Assembly: GCA_023229525.1 (NCBI GenBank)
Contig: JALNZC010000008.1
Coordinates: forward strand, 56,682-120,681
Direction: 5' to 3'
Length of the DNA: 64,000 nt
Origin: Bacteroidales bacterium
GTDB taxonomy: Bacteria > Bacteroidota > Bacteroidia > Bacteroidales > FEN-979
Positions within the stretch are counted from its first letter, which is position 1. Every line of letters begins with the position of its first letter. A program made the translations under genes and the position numbers. Shown here one piece after another: positions 52,233 to 60,586 of this stretch. The notes under the pieces are model-generated. The model was not told where the DNA came from. It worked only from the letters and a program-made list of their open reading frames with translations, and made no database searches.

Positions 52233-53288
52233 ATGTTTGTTCGTATCAATCAGGTATATACCGGCTTTGTTCTGATCATGATCCTATCGTTGTTTTTGAC
52301 CGGATGCAAAGGAAAAAAGAAAGATCCGGCCGGCGGTGGCTCCTTGAAGGCAGTGACGGTCGGCGCCACTGTAATTTACCCGCGGATCCTTGAAAATAAA
52401 ATTCTGACCAACGGGAACCTTATTGCCAATGAGGAGGTAGAACTTCGCAGTGAAATCCCGGGTCGTGTCATCTCCATCTCTTTTGAAGAGGGTAGTCCGG
52501 TTGTCAAAGGCGCTTTGTTAGTCAAAATCGATGACCGTGAATTGCAGGCCCAACTGAAAAAACTCCAGGTCGACGAAAAACAGGCCCACGATGATCTTTA
52601 TCGCAAAGAAAAATTACTGGAGTTGAAAGCCGTGAGCCAGGAAGAGTATGACAAATCGTTTAATACCCTGGGTATCATCCAGGCACAAGAAGAACTTTTA
52701 AGAACACAGATCTCCAAAACTGAAATATATGCTCCTTTTTCGGGACAAATCGGATTACGTCAGGTCAGTCCCGGAGGGTTCGTCTCCTCGGCAACATTGG
52801 TTGCACGGTTGCAGCAAACCAATCCCATTAAGATCGACTTTGCCATACCGGAAAAATATCGTGAACATGTGGGAAAAGGAACGCTGATAAAATTTTCTGT
52901 TGAAGGGATTGACAGCGCTTTTACCGGTCATGTTTTTGCCATCGAACCAAAAATTGATCCCGGCACACGTAATGTCTCATTGCGCGCTTCTTGCCCCAAC
53001 TCCAACGGAATGCTTATCCCGGGCGCCTTTGCCAGGGTGGATATCCTGCTTGAAAGCATCCGGGATGCGCTTGTGGTTCCGTCGGAAGCCATTATTCCTC
53101 AATTGAACGGAGAAAAGGTATTTTTATGTAAAAACGGCAAAGCCCGGTCTCAGATCATTATGACAGGGATTCGCACAGAGCGCGAAGTGCAGGTGGTTAA
53201 AGGACTGCAACCTGGAGATACGGTCATTACCACTGCCATTCTTCAACTTCGCGAAGAGATGCCCGTTAACATCAAAGAAATAAAATGA
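52233..53288 (+). CDS. RND efflux periplasmic adaptor (membrane fusion lipoprotein), second system
   Basis: A 351-residue adaptor. The signal ends at the lipobox FLTGC (Cys25). A barrel-sandwich domain with GRVISISFEEGSPVVKGALL (near 85-105) and ISKTEIYAPFSGQIGLRQVS (near 155-175) encloses a helical hairpin (EKQAHDDLYRKEKLLELKAV). It differs clearly from the adaptor at 5.9 kb. The ATG at 52233 gives a clean lipoprotein signal; an in-frame TTG at 52194 would add 13 residues. The stop overlaps the pump start (ATGA). Together with the pump and TolC it forms a full three-part export system; cargo unknown. Confidence 0.92.
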   Translation: MFVRINQVYTGFVLIMILSLFLTGCKGKKKDPAGGGSLKAVTVGATVIYPRILENKILTNGNLIANEEVELRSEIPGRVISISFEEGSPVVKGALLVKIDDRELQAQLKKLQVDEKQAHDDLYRKEKLLELKAVSQEEYDKSFNTLGIIQAQEELLRTQISKTEIYAPFSGQIGLRQVSPGGFVSSATLVARLQQTNPIKIDFAIPEKYREHVGKGTLIKFSVEGIDSAFTGHVFAIEPKIDPGTRNVSLRASCPNSNGMLIPGAFARVDILLESIRDALVVPSEAIIPQLNGEKVFLCKNGKARSQIIMTGIRTEREVQVVKGLQPGDTVITTAILQLREEMPVNIKEIK

Positions 53289-56200
53289 ATATTTCTTCCT
53301 TAAGTATAAATCGTCCTGTTCTGGCAACCGTCATTTCGCTCCTGATCGTTCTTTTCGGGGCGATCGGGTATGCTTTTCTGGGGATCCGCGAATTCCCAAG
53401 CGTGGATCCTCCGGTAGTGACGGTTACCACCAATTATATCGGGGCTAACGCCGATGTTATCGAATCCCAGATCACCGAACCGTTGGAAGAGTCCATTAAC
53501 GGGATCGCCGGCATACGTTCATTGACTTCGGTCAGCAGTGACGGCCGCAGTAATATTACCGTTGAGTTTGAACTGAATGTGGATATGGAAACGGCAGCCA
53601 ACGACGTTCGTGATCGTGTTTCCCGCGCCATCCGGAACATCCCGTCCGATACTGATCCCCCTATCGTCAATAAATCCGACGCCGACGCAAGCCCTATTTT
53701 TTCATTGACCTTGCAAAGTAATGCACGTGATCTGATGGAGTTGTCGGACATTGCAAATAACGTATTCAAGGAAAGACTGCAAACAATTCCGGGGGTTAGT
53801 GAGATCCGGATATGGGGTGAACGCCGTTATTCGATGAAATTGCTTTTGGATCCCTCTAAATTATCCAGTTTTCAGCTCACCCCCGGGGATGTCAGAGATG
53901 CCCTGTACCGGGAAAATATAGAGCTTCCCACAGGCCGGATCGAAGGTTACGGAACCGAACTGACCATTCGTACAAAGGGGCGCCTTACCTCTCCGGCCGA
54001 GTTCAATGACATGATCATCAAGGAGAAAAACGGTACGGTTATCCGGATGCGGGATGTAGGCATTGCTAAATTGTTGCCGGAAAATGAACGGACCATCATG
54101 AGGGGCAACGGTCGTGTTCCAATGGTCGGGGTTGCCATCACCCCGCAACCGGGTTCCAACCAGATCGCCATTGTGGACGAATGTTACAAACGTGTCGCCC
54201 AACTGAAGAACGAAATGCCTGAAGATATTAAAATCGGCACTGCCCTCGATACCACCCTGAGTATCCGGAAAGCGATTACAGAAGTACAGGAGACCATTCT
54301 CATTGCATTCGGACTTGTTTTACTCGTTATCTTTTTCTTTTTACGCAGTTGGCGCACTACCCTCATTCCCATCATCGCCATCCCCATTTCCCTGGTCAGC
54401 GGCTTTTTCATTATGTATGCAGCGGGGTTTTCGATAAATATCCTTACTCTACTGGGAATTGTACTGGCTACCGGTTTGGTGGTGGATGACGCCATCGTGG
54501 TACTTGAGAACATCTATCATAAAATTGAAGGAGGGATGAACCCGGTGGAAGCAGGTCACAAAGGCTCGAAAGAGATCTTTTTTGCCATTCTTTCGACAAC
54601 TATTACGCTGGCCGCTGTATTTCTGCCTATTATCTTTTTACAAGGCCTTACGGGTCGCCTCTTCCGGGAGTTCGGTGTGGTGGTTGCCGGGACGGTACTG
54701 GTCTCTGCATTGGTATCACTGACACTCACCCCGATGATGAGCTCACGGATGCTGCGAAAAGTGGAACATCATAACGCGATGTTCACTTTTACCGAAAACC
54801 TGCTCAACGAAATGACCAATGTCTATAACCGGTCCCTTAAGCTCTTTATCCGGCGACGCTGGCTGGCCATCGTCGTCATGGTGGCTTCCCTTGAATTGAT
54901 TGTGGGGATCGGAGCTATTCTTCCTTCGGAACTGGCTCCGATGGAAGACAAAAGCAGGATGCAGATTGTGTCAACAGCCCCCGAAGGGACCTCCTATGAA
55001 TTAATGGATAAATATATCGACCAGATAGCAACAATTGTCGATACTATTCCTGAAAAGGAATCGACAATGGCGATCACCTCTCCCGGTTTCGGATCTTCAT
55101 CCAATACCAACACCGGTTTTGTGCGGATTTCCCTAACCCAACCCGAAAACAGGAAACGGACCCAACAGGAAATCGCAGACGAACTCAGTATTATCGGTAA
55201 AAGATACAACTTCGCCCGCACCTTTGTAGTACAGGAGCAAACGATCGGAGGAGGGCGCGGAGGAGGTTTACCTGTTCAATATGTCATCCTGGCTCCCGAT
55301 TTTGAAAGACTTAAGAAATTCCTTCCCCGGTTCATGGAGCAGGTACAGGCTGATCCTGCCTTCCAGGTTGTAGACCTGAACCTGAAATTCAATAAACCGG
55401 AGTTGACGGTTGATATTAACCGCGACCGGGCCCAGATGCTTGGCATCAATGTTCGCGATATAGCCGAGAACCTGCAATTGTATTTTAGTGGTCAGCGCTA
55501 TGGTTATTTTATCATGAACAACAAGCAATATCAGGTCATCGGACAGGCCGACCGGTCTAATCGCGAAAAACCACTCGATTTGAGTTCAATATATATCCGT
55601 AATAACAAGGGTGAATTGATCCAACTCGATAATGTGGTAAAACTTAAGGAGCAAAGCAATCCACCACAGTTGTTCCGCTTTAACCGTTATGTCGCCGCCA
55701 CTGTTTCGGCCCAACCTGCACAGGGTATTACTTTGGGACAGGGAATTGCCGAAATGCGCAAGATTGGGAAAGCCACTTTTGACGACTCGTTTTCATCGGC
55801 ATTGGCAGGAACATCTAAGGAATTTGAGGATAGTTCGGGAAGCTTGCTGTTTGCCTTGTTGCTCGCTCTGGTATTGGTCTATCTGATACTCTCAGCGCAA
55901 TTCGAGAGTTTCATTGACCCATTGATTATCATGTTTACCGTTCCGCTCGCTTTGGCCGGCGCCATGCTCTCACTCTGGATATTCGGACAGACGCTTAATA
56001 TTTTCAGTGAAATCGGGGTAATCGTGCTTATCGGAATTGTCACCAAAAATGGTATCCTGATCGTGGAATTCGCCAACCAGCGTAAAGCATCGGGTCTGGA
56101 TTTGCAGGAAGCCGTAATTGACGCCGCTACCCGTCGTTTGCGCCCCATCCTGATGACCAGTCTGGCCACTGCTTTAGGAGCGCTTCCCATTGCCATGGCC

Positions 56201-56338
56201 TTAGGCGCCGCTTCGCGTAGCCGTGTACCCATGGGGATTACCATCATCGGCGGACTGATCTTTTCGCTCGTTTTAACTTTGTATGTGATCCCGGCGTTGT
56301 ATACCTATTTGTCGAAGTCAAAAGTGAGGGCTAAGTAG
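53285..56338 (+). CDS. RND-family efflux transporter (HAE1/MexF-like), second system
   Basis: A 1017-residue proton-driven pump, a normal length for AcrB-type transporters. N-terminal MNISSLSINRPVLATVIS with FPSVDPPVVTVTTNYIGANA is typical of the HAE1 group; proton-relay aspartates sit in TGLVVDDAIVVLENIYH (about 401-402); SAQFESFIDPLIIMFTVPLA and GVIVLIGIVTKNGILIVEFAN mark the C-terminal half. It starts in the adaptor's stop codon. A 158-bp gap full of tandem repeats separates it from the TolC gene. Confidence 0.94.
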   Translation: MNISSLSINRPVLATVISLLIVLFGAIGYAFLGIREFPSVDPPVVTVTTNYIGANADVIESQITEPLEESINGIAGIRSLTSVSSDGRSNITVEFELNVDMETAANDVRDRVSRAIRNIPSDTDPPIVNKSDADASPIFSLTLQSNARDLMELSDIANNVFKERLQTIPGVSEIRIWGERRYSMKLLLDPSKLSSFQLTPGDVRDALYRENIELPTGRIEGYGTELTIRTKGRLTSPAEFNDMIIKEKNGTVIRMRDVGIAKLLPENERTIMRGNGRVPMVGVAITPQPGSNQIAIVDECYKRVAQLKNEMPEDIKIGTALDTTLSIRKAITEVQETILIAFGLVLLVIFFFLRSWRTTLIPIIAIPISLVSGFFIMYAAGFSINILTLLGIVLATGLVVDDAIVVLENIYHKIEGGMNPVEAGHKGSKEIFFAILSTTITLAAVFLPIIFLQGLTGRLFREFGVVVAGTVLVSALVSLTLTPMMSSRMLRKVEHHNAMFTFTENLLNEMTNVYNRSLKLFIRRRWLAIVVMVASLELIVGIGAILPSELAPMEDKSRMQIVSTAPEGTSYELMDKYIDQIATIVDTIPEKESTMAITSPGFGSSSNTNTGFVRISLTQPENRKRTQQEIADELSIIGKRYNFARTFVVQEQTIGGGRGGGLPVQYVILAPDFERLKKFLPRFMEQVQADPAFQVVDLNLKFNKPELTVDINRDRAQMLGINVRDIAENLQLYFSGQRYGYFIMNNKQYQVIGQADRSNREKPLDLSSIYIRNNKGELIQLDNVVKLKEQSNPPQLFRFNRYVAATVSAQPAQGITLGQGIAEMRKIGKATFDDSFSSALAGTSKEFEDSSGSLLFALLLALVLVYLILSAQFESFIDPLIIMFTVPLALAGAMLSLWIFGQTLNIFSEIGVIVLIGIVTKNGILIVEFANQRKASGLDLQEAVIDAATRRLRPILMTSLATALGALPIAMALGAASRSRVPMGITIIGGLIFSLVLTLYVIPALYTYLSKSKVRAK

Positions 56339-56470
56339 ATGCAGGATACAGGATGAAGGTCGCTTTGCTCCCGATGCAGGATACAGGATACAGGATGCAG
56401 GATGAAGGTCACTTCGCTCCCGATGCAGGATGCGGGATGCTGGATGCTGGATGCTGGATGTGGGATACAT
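56339..56470. repeat. GGATGCA/GGATACA arrays with GGTCGCTTTGCTCCC-type inserts
   Basis: Starts right after the pump stop codon. Units GGATGCA, GGATACA and GGATGCT are broken twice by a 15-bp imperfect palindrome (GGTCGCTTTGCTCCC and GGTCACTTCGCTCCC), each time in the context GGATGAA-insert-GATGCAGGATAC. Confidence 0.95.
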
Positions 56471-56496
56471 GATAAATCGTAAATCGTAAATTTCTT

Positions 56497-57939
56497 ATGT
56501 TCTATTCTTCTATTGTTCAAAAATTCGTCAATATCTGTCAATCAAAATTCAAAATTCAAAATTCTATTGTTCTATTGTTCTATTGTTCTATTGTACACAA
56601 ATTCGTCAAAATTCGTCGGCCAATATTCAATATTCAATATTCAACGCTGTTCCTTCTGATTATTCTCATAATTCCATCAAGCCATGCCCAGGAGGTACTG
56701 ACACTTAAAAAAGCGCTGGAGACTGGTCTGAAGAATAATTATTCGATTGTCCTTCAGAAAAATGAAGAGTTGATCGCAAAAAATAACAACACAATCGGTA
56801 ATGCAGGATTTCTTCCTTCGGTAGGGTTGAATGCCACACAGAACAATACCATCAGTACTACGCATCAGGAACCGTTCAGCGGAACCCCGAAGGATGTTAC
56901 CAATGCCCTGAACAACACCCTGAATATAGGGGCTCAGTTGAACTGGACATTGTTCGATGGGTTAAACATGTTTGTGAATAAAAAGATGCTGAACGTCCTC
57001 GAAGAACTGGGTCAGAATGGCGCCCGGATCGTAGTTGAAGGTACGGTTGCCGATATTACCCTAACCTATTATGGCATTATCCAGTTACGGAAGTTGGTAC
57101 GCGTTGCTCAGGATGCCGTTGACTTGTCGATGCAGCGCAAGCGGATTGCAGAAGCCAAGTTGTCGCTTGGCGCCGGATCCCAACTGATGTTGTTGCAATC
57201 GACGGTAGACCTGAATGCCGATAGTACACGGCTAATCCAGCAGTTGGTTTCATTAGTCAATACCCGGGCCGATTTAAACAGGCTGTTAGCCCGTGATGTG
57301 GCAACACCATTTGAGATAGACGATACGATCACCATAGACCAACCCAGGCCCTACGATACCATTTTATGGAAAGCGCTGGCACAGAATGCCCAGCTTATCA
57401 CGGCCCGGTTGAATCAGGATCTGGCACGCCTTGGTGTACGGCAAGCACAATCGGACCGATATCCGCAATTGGGTGTCAATGCCGGGTACAATTACAGCAC
57501 TTTGAATTCTCAGACCGGCTTCCTGCAATCTAACAGGAGTTACGGGCCTTCCTTCGGATTCTCTCTTTCATATAATCTTTTTAATGGTTTCAATGTGAAC
57601 CGGGCAGTGAAAAACGCTAAAATTCTAATGAATTCCGGAGAAATCGAGGTGGAAGATGCCGAAGCGTTACTCAGGGCCGATTTATTAAAGATTTACAACC
57701 AATACCGGTCAAATCTGGAGGTTGTGGAATTGCAACTCAGTAATGTTAAAGTGGCCCGGGAAAATGTTGACATCGCTTTTGAAAAATATAAACTGGGCAG
57801 CATTAACGACATTGAACTGCGTGAAATTCAGCAAAAGCTCATCGATGCTGAATATCAGCTTATCTCATCTCAATTCGATTGTAAAAAAGCCGAAATAGAA
57901 CTTACCCGTCTCAGCGGAGAACTCCTGAAAGCAATTTAG
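56497..57939 (+). CDS. TolC-family outer-membrane efflux protein, second system
   Basis: A 480-residue frame ending in an OEP-type channel: LTLKKALETGLKNNYSIVLQ (first repeat, near 70-95), LNWTLFDGLNMF, and a second repeat with LSYNLFNGFNVNRAV. A signal peptide with FLLIILIIPSSHAQ is at about 50-65, but ahead of it lie some 48 residues encoded by TTCTATTG and ATTCAAA repeats (SIVLLFYCSIVH). The only ATG in frame is the first, at 56497, so the real start may be this one or a non-ATG codon nearer the signal peptide. It completes the adaptor-pump operon. Confidence 0.87.
   Translation: MFYSSIVQKFVNICQSKFKIQNSIVLLFYCSIVHKFVKIRRPIFNIQYSTLFLLIILIIPSSHAQEVLTLKKALETGLKNNYSIVLQKNEELIAKNNNTIGNAGFLPSVGLNATQNNTISTTHQEPFSGTPKDVTNALNNTLNIGAQLNWTLFDGLNMFVNKKMLNVLEELGQNGARIVVEGTVADITLTYYGIIQLRKLVRVAQDAVDLSMQRKRIAEAKLSLGAGSQLMLLQSTVDLNADSTRLIQQLVSLVNTRADLNRLLARDVATPFEIDDTITIDQPRPYDTILWKALAQNAQLITARLNQDLARLGVRQAQSDRYPQLGVNAGYNYSTLNSQTGFLQSNRSYGPSFGFSLSYNLFNGFNVNRAVKNAKILMNSGEIEVEDAEALLRADLLKIYNQYRSNLEVVELQLSNVKVARENVDIAFEKYKLGSINDIELREIQQKLIDAEYQLISSQFDCKKAEIELTRLSGELLKAI
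56562..56593. repeat. 8-bp array TTCTATTG at the N-terminus of the TolC gene
   Basis: Four perfect tandem copies of TTCTATTG, followed and preceded by AATTC and ATTCAAA repeats. Part of the reading frame of the TolC gene. Confidence 0.95.
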
Positions 57940-57972
57940 GGGTTTAAGCCCTGAATCGTATTTATCATTTTG

Positions 57973-58042
57973 GCATCCAGCATCCAGCATCCAGTATCCA
58001 GAATCCAGTATCCAGCATCCAGCATCCAGCATCCAGCATCCT
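57973..58042. repeat. GCATCCA/GTATCCA array upstream of the cytidylate-kinase-like gene
   Basis: Ten units of GCATCCA, GTATCCA and GAATCCA, the reverse complement of the GGATGCT family, in the gap before the promoter of the next gene. Confidence 0.95.
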
Positions 58043-58047
58043 TTTTC

Positions 58048-58078
58048 TTGTAATCCTTCTCGTTTTTTTGTAAATTTG
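58048..58078 (+). promoter_or_regulatory. Promoter of the cytidylate-kinase-like and GH47 genes
   Basis: TTG at 58048-58050, 20 bases, TAAATTTG at 58071-58078. It lies right after the tandem array and 31 bp before the ATG, with a strong AAGGAGG site in between. Confidence 0.6.
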
Positions 58079-58108
58079 TATACATGCACCAGTAAGAAAG
58101 GAGGAGTT

Positions 58109-58798
58109 ATGGAAAATCTCTTGCGCGAATATATCGAGCGGGCACTTCGGGAACCTGAGGTAAAACAACTCACCGCTTCGGGACCTGTGGTGACTATTTC
58201 CCGGGAATTCGGTTGTCCGTCAAAACCCGTAGGTCAGTTACTTACCGAGACAATTAACAAACAGCGGGAATCAGATCAGTCTCCACGATGGCGATTTATC
58301 AACAAGGAGTTGGTGGAATCGGCGGCACGGGAACTGGACCTGCAAACGAATGAGCTGAATTACTTTATGAGTTCTGTGGGGAAAGGGTTGGTGGAAGATT
58401 TACTGGTTTCTTTCACTCCCGGTTACGTAAGCAGCCACCGGATCCGGCATACGATTACCAATATCGTCAGGGCAATGGCTCAGCATGGGCATTTTGTTAT
58501 TGTCGGACGAGGTGGGGTCGGGGTGTTGCATGACCAACCCAATACACTTCATGTGCGTCTGCAAGCGCCCATAGAATGGCGGATCCCTGAAATCTGTAAG
58601 CTTCGTAACGTCAATGAAGATGAAGCGCTGAAACTGGCTCACGAAACAGATAAGAAACGAACCGTGCTGATCGAACTGATGTATGGGCATAAGTTCCATC
58701 CCTATTTGTTTGATCTTAACTTCAATTGCAGTACGCTCGCAAAGGAGGAAATCGTTCAAACAATTGTGGGACTGATGAAAGCAAAAAAAATGATCTGA
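58109..58798 (+). CDS. Cytidylate kinase-like family protein
   Basis: A 229-residue protein of the cytidylate-kinase-like family. The N-terminal strand and loop read VVTISREFGCPSKPVGQLL, where many relatives have a GSGGR phosphate-binding loop; the rest (WRFINKELVESAARELDLQ, FVIVGRGGVGVLHD, HVRLQAPIEWRI) follows the usual fold. A strong AAGGAGG lies 7 bp before the ATG at 58109. The loop lacks the standard residues, so nucleotide kinase activity is not certain. The next gene's ATG follows its TGA directly. Confidence 0.82.
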   Translation: MENLLREYIERALREPEVKQLTASGPVVTISREFGCPSKPVGQLLTETINKQRESDQSPRWRFINKELVESAARELDLQTNELNYFMSSVGKGLVEDLLVSFTPGYVSSHRIRHTITNIVRAMAQHGHFVIVGRGGVGVLHDQPNTLHVRLQAPIEWRIPEICKLRNVNEDEALKLAHETDKKRTVLIELMYGHKFHPYLFDLNFNCSTLAKEEIVQTIVGLMKAKKMI

Positions 58799-60271
58799 AT
58801 GCATATCTTTCGCGTATTCTCCATAGCAGCAGGATTGGTGCTGCTGGCTTCGTGTGCAGGACCTGCCCAAACATTCACTACCGCTCAAAAGACCAAACAA
58901 GTCGAAAAAATCAGATTGGCCTGCCGTCATGCCTGGAGTGGTTATAAACAATATGCCTGGGGATATGATGCACTGAAACCCATCAGTAAAAAAGGCCAAA
59001 ACTGGTATAACGTCTCTTTTTTAATGACTCCGCTGGATGCCTTTGATACGTTCATACTCATGGACATGAAAAAAGAAGCAAAGGAGGCACAGGAATTGAT
59101 CCGTTCAAAAATGAATTTCGATGTGGATCAGGAGGTTCAATTGTTTGAGATCAACATCCGATTGATGGGCGGATTGCTTTCGACTTTTGAACTTTCAGGA
59201 GATAAATATTTCCTGGATTTAGCCTGGGATCTGGGAAAACGACTTTTATCGGCATTTAACTCCCCCACCGGAATGCCGTATCGTTTTGTGAACCTGAAGA
59301 CGGGCAAAACCCGAGATAATATCAGTAATCCAGCCGAGATCGGGACTTACTTGCTGGAGTTCGGGAAACTGACGCAACTTACCGGTGATTCTACTTTTTA
59401 CACTGTGGCTAAAAAAGCTGCGTTTGAAGTTTATCGCAGGCGTAGCGATATTGATCTGGTGGGTACACTGATCGATGTTAATACCGGCGAATGGAAAAAT
59501 ACAGAATGCCAGATTGGCGCCCGGATCGACTCCTATTTTGAGTATCTTTTTAAGGCTTGGTTGCTTTTCGGGGACAAGGAGTGTTACCAAGCTTGGAAAA
59601 CCCATAATAAAGCGATAAAAAAATACATGCTCACCCGTGTTCCTTCAGGAGGATATTTTACCAGGGTTGATATGAAATCGGGAAAAGAGACCCATCCGTA
59701 TTATGGTGCTCTTGATGCCTTTTATGCCGGGATCCTGGCCTTGTCGGGAGACACAATCACCGCGCACAACATTCAACGCGGCAACTTTTATATGTGGACC
59801 CGGTTCAACCTGGAGCCCGAAGAATTCAATTTCCGTAATGACTCTATTATATATCCCAATTATCCCCTCAGGCCTGAAAACCTTGAAAGCTGTTTTTACC
59901 TCTACCGGCAAACCCACAATAAGGAATTTCTTTACATGGGACAGCGTATGATCGACGACATCCTCGATAAATGCCGGACTGATGCCGGATACGCTGAAAT
60001 GAAAAACGTGCTAACTCTGGAAAAGGAAGACGCGATGGAGAGTTTTTTTCTTGCCGAAACACTGAAATACGCCTACCTTCTGTTCGCTCCGGAAAGCAAG
60101 CTGGATTTGAAAAAGGTGGTGTTTACAACAGAAGCACACGCTTTACGAAGGACGAGGGATGAAGGACGAGGGATGAAGGACGAGGGACGAAGGACGATTG
60201 ATGATTTTAGTGAAGACAAATCAAGGGTATCGCAATTGTTTTTTGGGACTCCGGTTGAAATATTGCAATAA
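58799..60271 (+). CDS. GH47 alpha-1,2-mannosidase-like lipoprotein
   Basis: A 490-residue lipoprotein (lipobox LLASC, Cys19). It matches family GH47, inverting, calcium-dependent enzymes that trim alpha-1,2-mannose from high-mannose N-glycans. Family motifs in order: ACRHAWSGYKQYAWGYD, TPLDAFDTFIL, FEINIRLMGGLLSTFELSGD (acid Glu117), GARIDSYFEY (Asp244), LRPENLESCFYLYR (Glu360), DAMESFFLAETLKYAYLLF and the calcium-binding TTEAHAL at the end. After TTEAHALRR an in-frame GACGAGG array adds TRDEGRGMKDEGRRTIDD before the true end. It is coupled to the cytidylate-kinase-like gene. Surface attachment suggests glycan scavenging; GH47 is mostly eukaryotic. Confidence 0.9.
   Translation: MHIFRVFSIAAGLVLLASCAGPAQTFTTAQKTKQVEKIRLACRHAWSGYKQYAWGYDALKPISKKGQNWYNVSFLMTPLDAFDTFILMDMKKEAKEAQELIRSKMNFDVDQEVQLFEINIRLMGGLLSTFELSGDKYFLDLAWDLGKRLLSAFNSPTGMPYRFVNLKTGKTRDNISNPAEIGTYLLEFGKLTQLTGDSTFYTVAKKAAFEVYRRRSDIDLVGTLIDVNTGEWKNTECQIGARIDSYFEYLFKAWLLFGDKECYQAWKTHNKAIKKYMLTRVPSGGYFTRVDMKSGKETHPYYGALDAFYAGILALSGDTITAHNIQRGNFYMWTRFNLEPEEFNFRNDSIIYPNYPLRPENLESCFYLYRQTHNKEFLYMGQRMIDDILDKCRTDAGYAEMKNVLTLEKEDAMESFFLAETLKYAYLLFAPESKLDLKKVVFTTEAHALRRTRDEGRGMKDEGRRTIDDFSEDKSRVSQLFFGTPVEILQ
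60145..60197. repeat. GACGAGG/GGATGAA array within the GH47 C-terminus
   Basis: About seven 7-bp units of the same type as the array at 23.4 kb, read in frame as TRDEGRGMKDEGRRT directly after the last catalytic-domain motif. Confidence 0.9.
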
Positions 60272-60362
60272 TGCTGAATGTCGAGCCACATAATGCCAAC
60301 ACACAATCGGCGCTCTTATATAAGGCAGTTTTTACACTATTTCAAATTCCTTAAAATTTTTC

Positions 60363-60549
60363 CTGACATCCAGCATCTTGCATCCTGGATCAGCGAGCGT
60401 AGCGAGCTTTCATCCTGAATCCTGCATCCTGCATCGGGAGCGGAGCGACCTGCATCCTGCATCGGGAGCGGAGCGACCTTCATCCTGCATCGGGAGCGGA
60501 GCGACCTTCATCCTGCATCAGCGAGCGTAGCGAGCTTTCATCCAGCATC
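60363..60549. repeat. Composite array of GCATCCT units with GGGAGCGGAGCGACC inserts
   Basis: Most of the 315-bp gap between GH47 and the helicase gene. Reverse-complement 7-bp units alternate with GGGAGCGGAGCGACC (three copies) and AGCGAGCGTAGCGAGC (two copies). Every GGGAGCGGAGCGACC is preceded by GCATC and followed by a CTGCATCC or TTCATCC unit. The remainder of the gap (60272-60362) has no recognised feature. Confidence 0.95.
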
Positions 60550-60561
60550 ATTTTTTTTACA

Positions 60562-60569
60562 TACCTTTG
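60562..60569 (+). promoter_or_regulatory. -7 box of the DEAD-box helicase promoter
   Basis: TACCTTTG ends 17 bp before the TTG start, just after the composite array. Confidence 0.5.
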
Positions 60570-60586
60570 CCCAATAATTCAGCAAT

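Noticed and set aside
57865..58173. Minus-strand frame with repeated WMLDAGCWILD peptide
   Set aside because: The peptide is a translation of the GCATCCA array; nothing else supports a gene.
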